From NCBI RefSeq assembly GCF_019977315.1, contig NZ_AP024652.1, forward strand, positions 4,216,001-4,280,000: a stretch of 64,000 nucleotides of DNA, given 5' to 3'. Below the pieces are notes generated by a model. That model ran no database searches. It was not told the DNA's origin and saw nothing but the letters and a program-made list of their open reading frames with translations. A program made the translations under genes and the position numbers. Below are positions 1-7,834 of the stretch, in pieces. Within the stretch, counting starts at the first letter, position 1. Each line of letters opens with the position of its first letter. The DNA comes from Arthrobacter sp. StoSoilB22 (lineage in GTDB: Bacteria > Actinomycetota > Actinomycetes > Actinomycetales > Micrococcaceae).

Positions 1-509
1 GCGAACTCGACGCCCTCTACCAGGGCCGCCTGAAGACCGTTGCCTCCAACGCCTACGAGATCGAGAAGTCAGTCATCGACGCAGATCTCGTGATCGGCTC
101 CGTCCTGATCCCCGGCGCCAAGGCACCCAAGCTGGTCACCAACGACCTCGTTGCCCGCATGAAGCCGGGCTCGGTTCTTGTGGACATCGCCGTTGACCAG
201 GGCGGCTGCTTCGAGGACACGCACCCCACCACCCACCAGGAACCGACGTACAAGGTCCACAACTCGATCTTCTACTGCGTTGCCAACATGCCTGGCGCCG
301 TTCCGAACACCTCCACGTACGCACTGACCAACGTCACCCTGCGCTACGCCGTGGCATTGGCCAACCTGGGCGTCAAGGCCGCCTTCGACCGCGATCCCGC
401 GCTCGCCGCCGGCCTCAACATCGCTGCAGGCCACGTGGCACACCACTCCGTTTCCGAGGCACACAACCTGCCGCTGGTGACGGACTGGCACAGCCTGGTC
501 ACCGCATAG
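1..509 (+). CDS. ald: Alanine dehydrogenase, 3' part only
   Basis: The reading frame is open from the first bases of the window and ends at a TAG at 507-509, giving about 168 C-terminal residues. It carries the NAD-binding stretch VIGSVLIPGAKAPKLV, then the conserved VDIAVDQGGCFE, the HxxFYCVANMPGAVP-type block and the C-terminal TDWHSL tail, all typical of alanine dehydrogenase. The family catalyses NAD-dependent oxidative deamination of L-alanine to pyruvate and ammonia in the cytoplasm. The start lies outside the window. A convergent gene ends inside its last 11 bases. The identification is close to certain; upstream regulation cannot be seen. Confidence 0.96.
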   Translation, partial: ELDALYQGRLKTVASNAYEIEKSVIDADLVIGSVLIPGAKAPKLVTNDLVARMKPGSVLVDIAVDQGGCFEDTHPTTHQEPTYKVHNSIFYCVANMPGAVPNTSTYALTNVTLRYAVALANLGVKAAFDRDPALAAGLNIAAGHVAHHSVSEAHNLPLVTDWHSLVTA

Positions 510-1326
510 CGAAGCCTTCGCGGCGACAGAAACTCGTCCCTGGCCCGCTGTTCCGTTGCTGCCCAGCAACGGAACAGCGGGCTTCCGACGTTTCAGCGCG
601 AAAAGTTCCGATGGGTGTCTCCACCTCAAGCTGCAGCACAGGCTCCTGGATGCCCAGCTTGTGGAGAAGCAGGCGAGTGCGTGTCTCCCCCACTGACTCG
701 GATCGCTTATCCATTGCGGCGAGAACCTGACGCAGCCGCCGCGCACCCCGCGTGATCCTGCCGCTGTCCAGAAAATGTTGCAGGATTCCCGGATCAGCAC
801 CCCGCCTGAGGGCCTGGTCCGCGATAACCACGGCTGCTTCGAACGCCAACGTTCTCGCACAGTCGATCACTGTCCGTTCAAGGCTCGTGACTCTGACCCG
901 GCCTCCCCACGGCGCGGGCACTTCCGTGATTTCTTCCGGGTTCAACGGCCCACCGTGGGCAACCACATCCGCACCCGAACTTGCCTGGGCAGGAGAGAAT
1001 GGCGTGGTGACATGCACTTGAGGGCCACCTTCCCAGTCAGGGCACCCATGGAGCCGGGCAGCACTCAGGTGGCTATACGTTGCTTGGCCCGACGTGCTGC
1101 ACGCCTGGGCCTGAATACGGAGTATCTCCCGTTCCCAGGGCTTGCGACGACGCCAGTCAACTGTCCGGACATAGGCACCGCGCCTCAGCCTCAGGAGCTT
1201 CCCCGAACGCACTCCTGCGGTCAGCGCGCGGTCCCCCAGGCCCGTGGCCGCAAGCTCGGGGGTTGAGGCAACAAGGGTGGACGGCCAATGCTCAGCGAGA
1301 AGGGCATCAAGCTTTGGTGATTGCAT
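499..1326 (-). CDS. AbiEi-like / DUF559-type protein, C-terminus cut short by a palindromic repeat
   Basis: This is a 275-residue protein starting at ATG 1326. The N-terminal half has the features of the 'AbiEi antitoxin-like' proteins common in actinobacteria: a winged-helix-like start (GVRSGKLLRLRRGAYV), then HLSAARLHGCPDW and the VTSLERTVIDCARTL motif. Family members usually continue into a DUF559 nuclease-like domain after a phrase like the one near residue 235 (LQLEVETPIGTFRA). Here the frame instead runs into the palindrome at 543-582, which encodes the C-terminal CSVAGQQRNSGPG-type tail, and stops. So the C-terminal domain is missing and the product is probably a decayed paralogue. No AbiEii toxin partner is adjacent, so a toxin-antitoxin role is not supported. 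Confidence 0.6.
   Translation of the reverse strand: MQSPKLDALLAEHWPSTLVASTPELAATGLGDRALTAGVRSGKLLRLRRGAYVRTVDWRRRKPWEREILRIQAQACSTSGQATYSHLSAARLHGCPDWEGGPQVHVTTPFSPAQASSGADVVAHGGPLNPEEITEVPAPWGGRVRVTSLERTVIDCARTLAFEAAVVIADQALRRGADPGILQHFLDSGRITRGARRLRQVLAAMDKRSESVGETRTRLLLHKLGIQEPVLQLEVETPIGTFRAETSEARCSVAGQQRNSGPGTSFCRREGFAMR
543..582. repeat. Palindromic repeat, family A copy 1
   Basis: Two perfect 18-base arms (543-560 and 565-582) are separated by 4 bases. The core is CGCTGTTCCGTTG with its reverse complement. It lies inside the 3' end of the AbiEi-like gene. The same core recurs at 1400-1435 and, decayed, near 16900. It could fold as a hairpin, but there is no T-tract and the dispersed copies favour a REP-like repeat over a terminator. 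Confidence 0.85.
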
Positions 1327-1399
1327 CTACCCATTTTTGGTGCAGGGGTGGCCGACAGCCATCGAGGATGCATCCTATGTGGACAACTACGTGCCGAGG

Positions 1400-1435
1400 C
1401 CGCTGTTCCGTTGAGGCCCAACAACGGAACAGCGG
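1400..1435. repeat. Palindromic repeat, family A copy 2
   Basis: Two perfect 14-base arms (1400-1413 and 1422-1435, core CCGCTGTTCCGTTG) surround an 8-base loop. It sits between the start of the AbiEi-like gene and the 3' end of the Pro-rich membrane protein. Together with the copy at 543-582 it brackets the AbiEi-like gene. Confidence 0.85.
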
Positions 1436-1454
1436 GCCGAGAACGGATTTGCGG

Positions 1455-2300
1455 TTAGGGCCTCGACGGGAGGGACGGAATCAGCTGCGATGGAACCGGC
1501 ACAGGAACACCCGAGGGGCCAAGCTTTGAGGGATCGATCGTGGAGGGGTCGATCTCCGGCGGGGTCACGGGCAACACCGGCGGCGTGGGGATGACGCCGT
1601 TTCCGGGCTCCTGGTGCGACGGCGCGTTGGGGGTACGTTGCGATGGTTCGCCCCCGGGCTGCGGCTGGGGTTCGGGAACAACAGGACTGACGGGTGCCGA
1701 CGGAGCAGGCTGGGGTTGGACAGTGGCAGAACCTTGCTGCGGCACGTCCGGAGCAGGCACCTGCTGCTCGGGGGTGGTGCCAGCGGGCGCATCGGGTTGG
1801 GGAGCGCTGCCCGAACCCGGGTTCAGTTGTGACACCACCGAACCGATTGCTGCTCCAAGATGCTGGAAAGCGCCCGGCAGGCCGCCCTCCGATGCGACGG
1901 CAGCGGTAGCCCCGCCTGCCAAGGACACGGCAACGGCAAGGCCCGCGATGGCGGCGCGGCGCTTCTTACGACGACGTGCAGCGAGTTCGTCCACAGGAGC
2001 GAACCCGGGCTGGGGCTCCGGCGCAACGGTGGCGAGTACCGCCGTGGGTGCACCCGACGACGCGAACGGTTTCTCCGCCGTCGAGGGCTGTTCGGTGACA
2101 GCGAGCCGTTCTGTGGCGGCTGGGCTGCTGACCATGAGCGCGCGGACTGCGTCGGACGGCAAAGGGGCAGTGCCAGCCAGTGAACGGAGCTCCAGAAGTT
2201 CCGTGCGGAGGGCTGCGTCGCCGGAGAGGCCGGAGTCGGCCAGCAAATGGTCGATGGCCTGCTGGTCGCGGCGTCCGCGAGGCGTGAATTGTTCGCTCAT
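1455..2300 (-). CDS. Pro-rich single-span membrane protein, probable anti-sigma partner
   Basis: This is a 281-residue protein whose ATG overlaps the stop of the upstream sigma-factor gene by 4 bases (ATGA), so the two are translationally coupled. Residues 1-60 are a soluble acidic segment (QQAIDHLLADSGLSGD). A basic stretch RRRKKRR near residue 110 precedes one hydrophobic segment (AAIAGLAVAVSLAGGATAAVA). The remainder is an extracytoplasmic Pro/Gln/Ala-rich tail with no clear fold. The topology (cytoplasmic N-terminus, one membrane span, disordered outside tail) and the coupling to an ECF sigma gene suggest a membrane-bound anti-sigma role. No zinc-binding HxxxCxxC motif is seen, so this role rests on context only. 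Confidence 0.75.
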   Translation of the reverse strand: MSEQFTPRGRRDQQAIDHLLADSGLSGDAALRTELLELRSLAGTAPLPSDAVRALMVSSPAATERLAVTEQPSTAEKPFASSGAPTAVLATVAPEPQPGFAPVDELAARRRKKRRAAIAGLAVAVSLAGGATAAVASEGGLPGAFQHLGAAIGSVVSQLNPGSGSAPQPDAPAGTTPEQQVPAPDVPQQGSATVQPQPAPSAPVSPVVPEPQPQPGGEPSQRTPNAPSHQEPGNGVIPTPPVLPVTPPEIDPSTIDPSKLGPSGVPVPVPSQLIPSLPSRP

Positions 2301-2869
2301 GATGTGCCGTTCCTTAGTAGTGCACGCTTCTTCAGTGCACCCAATGCCCTGCGCTGGAGTTGTTTGACGGATCCCTGGGACTTGCCCATGATGGCCGCCG
2401 TGTCTTCCACCGAAACATCTGCGACGACCCGAAGTGCCAGGACCTCCCGATAATCGTCGGGAAGATCATCCATAATCTCGGTGACTCCCAGGCCGGCGAC
2501 TCGTCCAAAAGCCTGGTCTTCGGCCGATGGTGACCGCCGCGCGTCCAGGTCCACTTCATATGGCGTGGAATCGGGCGTTCGTTCCCGCTTGCGATAGTGG
2601 TCAACCATCCGCGCGTGCGCGATGGTGAACAGCAACGTCTTGGCACCCTGAAGCCCTCCACGGAGCGAATCCAGCTTGGGATACAGGGCCAGGAATACGT
2701 CCTGCGTCACGGCTTCGGGGTCGTCCACGCCGCGTGCCCTGAGATAGCCAAAAACCGGTCCGGCGAAGTTGTTGTAGGCAGCCGTGAAGAGCAGGGCGGG
2801 ATCATCCTGATCCGCCTGCACGTATTCATCAGCCAAAGGGTCTAGCACCCGTGGATGCCTCCGTCCCAC
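2297..2869 (-). CDS. ECF-type RNA polymerase sigma factor
   Basis: This is a 190-residue protein from GTG 2869; an in-frame GTG at 2848 is an alternative start and would remove seven residues. Region 2 spans about residues 25-100 (FGYLRARGVDDPEAVTQDVFLALYPKL, then LFTIAHARMVDHYRK). Region 4 spans about 125-180 (LPDDYREVLALRVVADVSVEDTAAIM, then GSVKQLQRRAL), the usual two-domain ECF layout and length. It should direct RNA polymerase to a small regulon. It is co-transcribed with the downstream Pro-rich membrane protein, its likely regulator. No autoregulated promoter was identified by eye. Confidence 0.93.
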   Translation of the reverse strand: MGRRHPRVLDPLADEYVQADQDDPALLFTAAYNNFAGPVFGYLRARGVDDPEAVTQDVFLALYPKLDSLRGGLQGAKTLLFTIAHARMVDHYRKRERTPDSTPYEVDLDARRSPSAEDQAFGRVAGLGVTEIMDDLPDDYREVLALRVVADVSVEDTAAIMGKSQGSVKQLQRRALGALKKRALLRNGTS

Positions 2870-2883
2870 ACCACACTACGTAG

Positions 2884-2915
2884 CGGGGCTCCTTGTCCTA
2901 AGCCAAGGAGCCCCG
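2884..2915. terminator. Stem-loop between a convergent 3' end and a sigma-factor promoter region
   Basis: Two perfect 12-base arms (2884-2895 CGGGGCTCCTTG and 2904-2915) surround an 8-base loop. It lies just past the stop of the leftward gene ending at 2941, so it probably terminates that transcript. The T-tract is weak. Confidence 0.6.
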
Positions 2916-2940
2916 CCCTTAAACCGTAACCGCTGCTTGC

Positions 2941-3657
2941 TTAGCGGACAGAATCGAGGGGTGCGCCCGGAACAGCCGGGACCTCGGAGGGAAGCTGAGT
3001 GGGCAGCTCAGGAGTCGCGGGAACGGCAGGAACAGCCGGCGCGGCGGGAACGCCCGGCACTGCGGGGACAGCCGGTACGGCAGGGGTTGCAGGCAGTTCG
3101 GACGTAACGGCGGCGTCGACGTCAGCCTCAGCCTTTGCCGAACCGTCAGCCTTCAGGCCGGCGGCCTTACCGGCTTCCACCACGGACTCGCAATGCGCCT
3201 CCACCTTGGCTTCGCCGCCGGCAGCGATGGTCAAGGACTCGAAGCCCGGAACCTTCGTGTCGGACTCCAGGCCGCCGTTGAGGAAAGCGGTGCAGAGACC
3301 GAAAGCCTCCGGGGAGGTGGCATCTTCTGCCGCAGCTTTGGCATCGGACACTGCGTCGGCAGCCTTGGCCTGGCCGGCTTCGGCGGCCTCGGTTGCCGTT
3401 GCCTTCGCGGTCTCGACGGCGTCAGTGGCCTGAGACTTGGCGGTTTCGGTAGCGTCGGCTGCTGCAGCTTCGGCTGCTGCGACGGTCTTCCCGGCCACCG
3501 GGGCCGGCGCTCCAACGAGGTCGTGGGCGGACTGCTGAATATCAGTGGGAAGTGCGCCATTGAACGCAGCGACGCCGGTTCCACCGGCAGCTACAGCTCC
3601 GGCAGCCAGGACGCCCGCGGCGACTTTGCTGGTGGCAAGGACAGTGAACAAGGACAT
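2941..3657 (-). CDS. Exported Ala/Val/Pro-rich protein of unknown function
   Basis: This is a 238-residue protein. ATG 3657 is chosen because a GGAGGG Shine-Dalgarno sequence lies 4 bases upstream; a longer frame to 3744 has no ribosome site. Residues 8-32 form a hydrophobic signal-like segment (KVAAGVLAAGAVAAGGTGVAA). A long Ala/Lys/Glu-rich helical stretch follows (AKSQATDAVETAKATATEAAEAG), then a segment with two Cys, and a C-terminal run of VPAVPG/VPATP repeats. Such tails often cross the cell wall. The function is unknown. It is transcribed toward the sigma-factor gene and separated from it by a stem-loop. Confidence 0.8.
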   Translation of the reverse strand: MSLFTVLATSKVAAGVLAAGAVAAGGTGVAAFNGALPTDIQQSAHDLVGAPAPVAGKTVAAAEAAAADATETAKSQATDAVETAKATATEAAEAGQAKAADAVSDAKAAAEDATSPEAFGLCTAFLNGGLESDTKVPGFESLTIAAGGEAKVEAHCESVVEAGKAAGLKADGSAKAEADVDAAVTSELPATPAVPAVPAVPGVPAAPAVPAVPATPELPTQLPSEVPAVPGAPLDSVR

Positions 3658-3991
3658 GAAACCCTCCGACAAACGATTTTGGGATTGCCCCGGCCGCGGT
3701 TGGGTCGCGACCGGATGATCAGCGTGCGGACGTGGCCCGCACACCCCCTACATCGTTCGCGACGCCGGTGAGGTTACGCCTTGTCCGAAATTCTTTTTCA
3801 AGAGCTCGGATACTGCTTCTTGGCCGTGCTGCTACTTATCCACATAACGCTCCTTTTCCACACTGGCTAGATGTCCCCATGGCCGGGCACGCTGGGGCCA
3901 ACTATGCTCAAGAAACCGCCCGGCACCTTTGGACGCCCGGCGATTGACATGGCACTACGTTCAGGGGATACGTGATGGGGCTGAGAATCTG
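3658..3991. other. Intergenic region between divergent genes
   Basis: This 334-base stretch carries no convincing gene. It must hold the promoters of the leftward exported protein and the rightward WXG100 fusion gene. The only distinctive word is TTATCCACATAA at 3836-3847, which recurs before the second WXG-like locus. A TTG-initiated extension of the WXG100 gene to 3929 is possible but lacks a ribosome site. Confidence 0.7.
3836..3847 (+). promoter_or_regulatory. 12-mer shared with the region upstream of the second WXG-like locus
   Basis: The sequence TTATCCACATAA lies 144 bases before the chosen start of the WXG100 fusion gene. The same 12 bases occur on the other strand at 30996-31007, 85 bases before the WXG-like gene there, in the same orientation relative to the gene. 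It contains the DnaA-box consensus TTATCCACA. Its function is unknown. Confidence 0.35.
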
Positions 3992-5194
3992 ATGGGGCAG
4001 GGACTGGTAGGCGCTGATGTCGGGGATCTCCGGCGTTTGTCCGCTGTCATGGACGCCGAGGCTGAGAAGATCACAAGTCTTCAACAGCAGCTCACAGCCA
4101 TGATCCAGGCAGGTTCGTACTGGCAGGGAAATGACGCCGACCAGTTCCGGAGCAGGTGGCAGAGCGATCTCCGCGGACGGTTGGGAGCAGCAGCCACATG
4201 TCTGCGGACCAACGCCCGCGCCCTAAAACTCAACGCAGACCAGCAGGAACAAGCCTCCACGGGCGGTCCCGGGGGATCCAAGGGAGGACCCTCAGCAGGG
4301 ACGGGGAGGACAGCACCCGGGCCGCTGGAGTTCACTTTTGATCCCACTACCTACGGCCCGGTCACGGTGGAAGGCAGCGGCTCCTTCGACAGTAAAGCGT
4401 CGGGCGAAACGCACGGTTCCATAGGTCCGGCCGGCATCGACGTTGGCGGCTCCGGCGAGGCTTCCACCGGAGGTGAGATGACCTGGAAGGCAGGCTCTGA
4501 GTTCGGTCCGGTCAAGACGACAGTTACCAACGAAACGTTTGTGGGCGCGCGCGCCGAAGGCGAGTACGGGGCCAGTGTGCCGTTCGGGTTCGGACTGCCG
4601 AACGCCCACGCCAACGGCGAAGCATTCGCAGGCGCAGAGAACGTGACCACCGTACGATCCGATTTCTTTGACGGCTGGGTGACCGACACCTCCACCACGC
4701 GAATGATGACAGGAGTGGAGGCCAGCGCACACGCCAATGCCAGCAGCCCGTTCCTGTTTTCCGCGGGTGGGGAAGGCTTTGCCGGTCAAAAGGTCACCAT
4801 AGATAACAAGACCGAGTTCGCCGGCGGCTTGTTCTCCGTGGGTCAGGGCGGAGAATTGCGGGCCGGAGCCTGGGCAAGCGCCGGCGAAGGCGAGGTCAGC
4901 GTCAAGGGCCGCGAGACCACCGGGACAGCCTTCAGCGCAGGTGCCGGAGCGGAACTGACTGGAAGCCGGTATGTAGAAGTTTTGGGCCAAACCGTAACTC
5001 TCAACGCAACGGTCGCCGCCGGAGCGGGCGAGGGTCACTTCTTCACGGCATCCGTTGACGAGGACGGGCTCACTCTGGGCGCGGGCGCCAAGCTCACCGC
5101 GGAACTGGGCCTGGGTGCGGGTGGCCAGATCACCCTCAGCCCCAAGGGGTTGGTGGATTCCGTCACCGGATTCGTCGATTTCCTGAACAACTGA
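3992..5194 (+). CDS. WXG100-domain protein fused to a long glycine-rich region
   Basis: This is a 400-residue protein from ATG 3992. This start gives the usual WXG100 N-terminus: two helices of about 45 residues either side of a W-Q-G turn (SYWQGNDADQFRSRW near residues 50-65). A Gly/Ser/Pro linker follows at about 90-115. Then come some 280 residues of Gly/Ala-rich repeating segments (GEASTGGEMTWKAGSEF, AGGEGFAGQKVT, GQGGELRAGAWASAGEGE) with no catalytic motif that I recognise. WXG100 domains mark type VII (ESX/YukB) export substrates. The tail could be a surface or pore-forming module or a polymorphic-toxin spacer. The next gene, 36 bases on, is probably co-transcribed. No ESX ATPase gene is in the window. 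Confidence 0.82.
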   Translation: MGQGLVGADVGDLRRLSAVMDAEAEKITSLQQQLTAMIQAGSYWQGNDADQFRSRWQSDLRGRLGAAATCLRTNARALKLNADQQEQASTGGPGGSKGGPSAGTGRTAPGPLEFTFDPTTYGPVTVEGSGSFDSKASGETHGSIGPAGIDVGGSGEASTGGEMTWKAGSEFGPVKTTVTNETFVGARAEGEYGASVPFGFGLPNAHANGEAFAGAENVTTVRSDFFDGWVTDTSTTRMMTGVEASAHANASSPFLFSAGGEGFAGQKVTIDNKTEFAGGLFSVGQGGELRAGAWASAGEGEVSVKGRETTGTAFSAGAGAELTGSRYVEVLGQTVTLNATVAAGAGEGHFFTASVDEDGLTLGAGAKLTAELGLGAGGQITLSPKGLVDSVTGFVDFLNN

Positions 5195-5230
5195 CATTCC
5201 TCACTCCAGTCCACTGCCGGAAAGGCTCCC

Positions 5231-5707
5231 ATGTCGCAGCAGGTATTCCCGTCCACAGCTTTCCCCGCCTACCCCACCATCAAACTCAGCCCGCCAGCCG
5301 GGTGGACCCATCAGGTGGTCCCCGACGCCGTGGGCGCCTTGATGGCTCCTGCATCCGAAGGCCGCTACACGCCAAACGTGGTCATCTCCGTGTCCCGTCG
5401 ATTGCCTGGCTACCAGCTGCAGGACATCGCTGCGTCCGTTGACTCGTTCTTGGACGCTTTGCCGGACGCCGTCCTGCTGGGCACAGAACCGGTAGTGATC
5501 AACGGAAGGGACTGGTACGTACGCGAGGCACGTTATACACACCCGCAAGCGGGCTCACTGACCCAGTTCACCGCCGTTACGGTGGTCCATCAGGACGCCG
5601 CTTCGGATATCGTCCAGCTGACTGGCAGCTGCCAGCCCAGTGAAGGCGAGGACCTGAAGGCCATCTATTCGTTGGTCGCCAGCGCTGACATTACGCCAGC
5701 GTCCTAG
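5231..5707 (+). CDS. LpqN/DcrB-like small protein
   Basis: This is a 158-residue protein beginning MSQQVFPSTAFPAYPTIKL. The pattern LSPPAGWTHQVVPDAVGAL, then VVISVSRRLPGY, INGRDWYVREARYT and FTAVTVVHQD resembles the single-domain LpqN / DcrB-like (Mog1/PsbP-like) fold. It has no signal peptide or lipobox, so it should be cytoplasmic unless exported by a type VII route. It follows the WXG100 fusion gene closely, suggesting a partner, chaperone or immunity role; this is inference. Its last 17 bases overlap the convergent oxidoreductase gene. Confidence 0.75.
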   Translation: MSQQVFPSTAFPAYPTIKLSPPAGWTHQVVPDAVGALMAPASEGRYTPNVVISVSRRLPGYQLQDIAASVDSFLDALPDAVLLGTEPVVINGRDWYVREARYTHPQAGSLTQFTAVTVVHQDAASDIVQLTGSCQPSEGEDLKAIYSLVASADITPAS

Positions 5708-6737
5708 CCTGCTCGATCAGCTTCAGCACCTCAACCGAGTCCGCCGGATCCACAGGTAACGGAAGCGCGGATGCTGAGCCGCCGTCGTCGAGCTTTTCGG
5801 CGAGGATCCGGTAAAACTCAGGGTATGCACCGCGCTCCGTGGGGATAGCGGTGCGCTGCCCGTCTCCCTCCAGCGTGCCGTGGTTTTGGGGAGCTTCGAC
5901 GCCGTACTCCGCATCCGTCGGCAGCCCGCCACCCAGCAGGTACGGCTCCTGCGGATCGGTGCCGAACTTTACGTAGCCGCCCTCTGTGCCGAGGATGCGA
6001 AAGCGTGGGCCATGGAGTTGGCTGTTGAGGTTGAGGGTGACATGGCTGATCACCCCTGACTCGTGCCGGAGAGCCAGGAACACGTCGTCGGCGGCGCTTT
6101 CCTGAGGACGACGAGCCTGTATTTCCGCGAAAGTGACGGTGGCCGGCCCAAAGAACCGGAGAGTGAGATCGAGGACGTGGGTGCCGAGGTCGAACAGGAC
6201 ACCGCCGCCGTCTTCGGCCGTGGCGCTGGCCTTCCAAGCCTTGGCGATTTCCGGCGCCCAGCGCTCCATGCCCACCTCGAACCGGGTCACGGTTCCCAGC
6301 GTCCCGGCGTCGAGCAGTTTCTTCACGGTGAGCGAGTCACCATCCCATCGCCGGTTTTGGTAGACGGTGAGGACACGGCCCAGTTTCCCAGCCAGTCGGA
6401 TCAGTTCCTCACCCTCGGCGCTGCGCACCGTGAACGGTTTATCAACGACGACGTCGAGCCCGGCTTCCAGCGCAGCTTTCGCGAGTGGAAAATGGGTGGC
6501 GGGCGGAGTGCCCAGGACCACCAGGTCCAGTTGGTCCGCGAGAGCCAGGATGTCCTGTGGGGAACTGACGATGCGCGTTTCCGGGTACCGCTCTTTCGCT
6601 TTGGCCTGCCTTCCGGCGTCCGAGGTTGAAATAACTGCGAGCTCATAAGCAGGGTTGCTCGCGATGAAGGGCGCATGGAAGACGCTGCCCGAAAGGCCAA
6701 AACCTGCAACGGCGGTACGTATCGGCTGGGAAGTCAT
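5691..6737 (-). CDS. Gfo/Idh/MocA-family NAD(P)-dependent oxidoreductase
   Basis: This is a 348-residue protein from ATG 6737. The N-terminal Rossmann motif GFGLSGSVFHAPFI lies at residues 12-25. The family's E-K-P motif appears as VVDKPFT near residue 98, with D replacing E. The C-terminal alpha/beta domain includes GGGVLFDLGTHVLDL near 175-190. The family oxidises or reduces sugar-like substrates such as inositol or glucose derivatives; the substrate here is not evident. It is monocistronic and its 3' end overlaps the LpqN-like gene by 17 bases. The upstream DNA is the repeat region holding the IS element. Confidence 0.92.
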   Translation of the reverse strand: MTSQPIRTAVAGFGLSGSVFHAPFIASNPAYELAVISTSDAGRQAKAKERYPETRIVSSPQDILALADQLDLVVLGTPPATHFPLAKAALEAGLDVVVDKPFTVRSAEGEELIRLAGKLGRVLTVYQNRRWDGDSLTVKKLLDAGTLGTVTRFEVGMERWAPEIAKAWKASATAEDGGGVLFDLGTHVLDLTLRFFGPATVTFAEIQARRPQESAADDVFLALRHESGVISHVTLNLNSQLHGPRFRILGTEGGYVKFGTDPQEPYLLGGGLPTDAEYGVEAPQNHGTLEGDGQRTAIPTERGAYPEFYRILAEKLDDGGSASALPLPVDPADSVEVLKLIEQARTLA

Positions 6738-6750
6738 GTGCCTAGGCTAC

Positions 6751-6876
6751 CGATCCTCTCTCACGTAATAGCCCTTTTTCGCCAACCCTCTATCACCGGG
6801 TGAGAGAGGGATCGGCTAAAGCCCGAGGGAAGTGAGAGAGGGTCCGGCTAAAGCCCGAGGGAAGTGAGAGAGCATC
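6751..6876. repeat. 32-bp tandem repeat with an inverted partial copy, interrupted by an IS
   Basis: Two complete 32-base units lie at 6809-6840 and 6841-6872 (core CGGCTAAAGCCCGAGGGAAG followed by TGAGAGAG). A third unit starts at 6873 and is broken after four bases by the insertion sequence; it resumes at 8190. An inverted copy of the unit's junction (CGATCCTCTCTCAC, 6751-6764) precedes the array. Confidence 0.85.
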
Positions 6877-6920
6877 TGCGGTCGTCAAGTTTTTGAGACA
6901 GGTCTCGTTGTTGTTTTTGG

Positions 6921-7790
6921 TTAGGCGGCCAGGGGTTGCTGGGCGCGGGTTTGGTAGTTGGTGTGGGCTTTGGCTGGTGGTATGCCGCCGGCTCGGCGGT
7001 TGGGCCGGCGGCGGTTGTACCAGCCCTCGATGTATTCCATGACACCGGTTCGGGCGGCGAGTCGGGAGCCGTAGCGTTGGTGGTGGTAGAACTCGGTTTT
7101 GAGGTGGGAGAAGAAGTTCTCCGCGACGGCGTTGTCCCAGCAGACCCCGACTTTCCCCATGGACTGCGTCACCGAGTTATCGCCGCACCATTTCTGGAAT
7201 TCATCCGAGGTGTATTGGGTGCCCCGGTCCGAATGGAACACCACCGAGGCCCCGGTCAGGTGGCCGTGGTTGCGGGCCATTTGCAGCGCCGCGGTGCACA
7301 GGCTCGCGCGCATGTGCCCGGCCATGGACCAGCCGATGACCATGCCGGAGAAAAGATCGATCACCGTAGCCAGGTAGAGCCAGCCCTCACCCGTGCGCAG
7401 GTAGGTGATGTCACCGACCAGGCGGGTTCCGGGCACTGTTGAGGTGAAGTCCCGCTTGCCCTCTGCATCGAGCATGTGGTTCTCGATGTGGGCTGTTTTG
7501 GCCTGCGGATCCTGGACGGTAGTTGCCTTCCAGGCCTGGGTGCGGACGGCCCGCAGCCCGTGCTCACGCATGATCGCCCCGACAGTGGGGGCCGAGACCC
7601 GCACTCCCTTCTCGTTCAAAAGCAGGGTCAGTTGGTCCCGGCCGGCACGGCCCTTCTCCTCCTTATACAGCTCGGTAACCGCGGCGGCGAGATCCTGATG
7701 CCGTACTGCCCGCGGGGATGGCCCGGCCGGGTTGCGCCATCGGTAGAACGAGGCCCTGGAAACCTTCAACGCCCGGCATAGCCAGGCCAC
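6921..7790 (-). CDS. IS3-family transposase OrfB (DDE integrase domain)
   Basis: The separate frame gives 289 residues from GTG 7790, but the frame is open further upstream and is expected to be made as an OrfAB fusion by -1 slippage. It starts with the HTH_21-like segment (CRALKVSRASFYRWR). The integrase core follows, with the three acidic residues in VGDITYLRTGEGW, VFHSDRGTQYTS and CWDNAVAENFFSHLKTE. It ends with the typical YIEGWYNRRRPN. The catalytic residues are all present and there are no internal stops. Confidence 0.94.
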   Translation of the reverse strand: MAWLCRALKVSRASFYRWRNPAGPSPRAVRHQDLAAAVTELYKEEKGRAGRDQLTLLLNEKGVRVSAPTVGAIMREHGLRAVRTQAWKATTVQDPQAKTAHIENHMLDAEGKRDFTSTVPGTRLVGDITYLRTGEGWLYLATVIDLFSGMVIGWSMAGHMRASLCTAALQMARNHGHLTGASVVFHSDRGTQYTSDEFQKWCGDNSVTQSMGKVGVCWDNAVAENFFSHLKTEFYHHQRYGSRLAARTGVMEYIEGWYNRRRPNRRAGGIPPAKAHTNYQTRAQQPLAA

Positions 7791-7834
7791 GGAATGGTTG
7801 GCCTTCTCCGCTTCGATGAACTCGTAGAAGTCCT

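Noticed and set aside
499..1326. AbiE toxin-antitoxin module
   Set aside because: No AbiEii nucleotidyltransferase gene flanks the AbiEi-like gene and its C-terminal domain is missing.
3836..3847. Replication origin from DnaA-box-like TTATCCACA
   Set aside because: A single box with no cluster, no dnaA/dnaN neighbours and no AT-rich unwinding region.
4292..5197. 301-codon leftward frame opposite the WXG100 fusion
   Set aside because: The plus-strand frame has the WXG100 hallmark and a ribosome site; the antisense product is Cys/His-rich noise.
6809..6876. Possible CRISPR array or phage attachment site
   Set aside because: Units abut without spacers; the only mobile element present has its own terminal repeats and target duplication.
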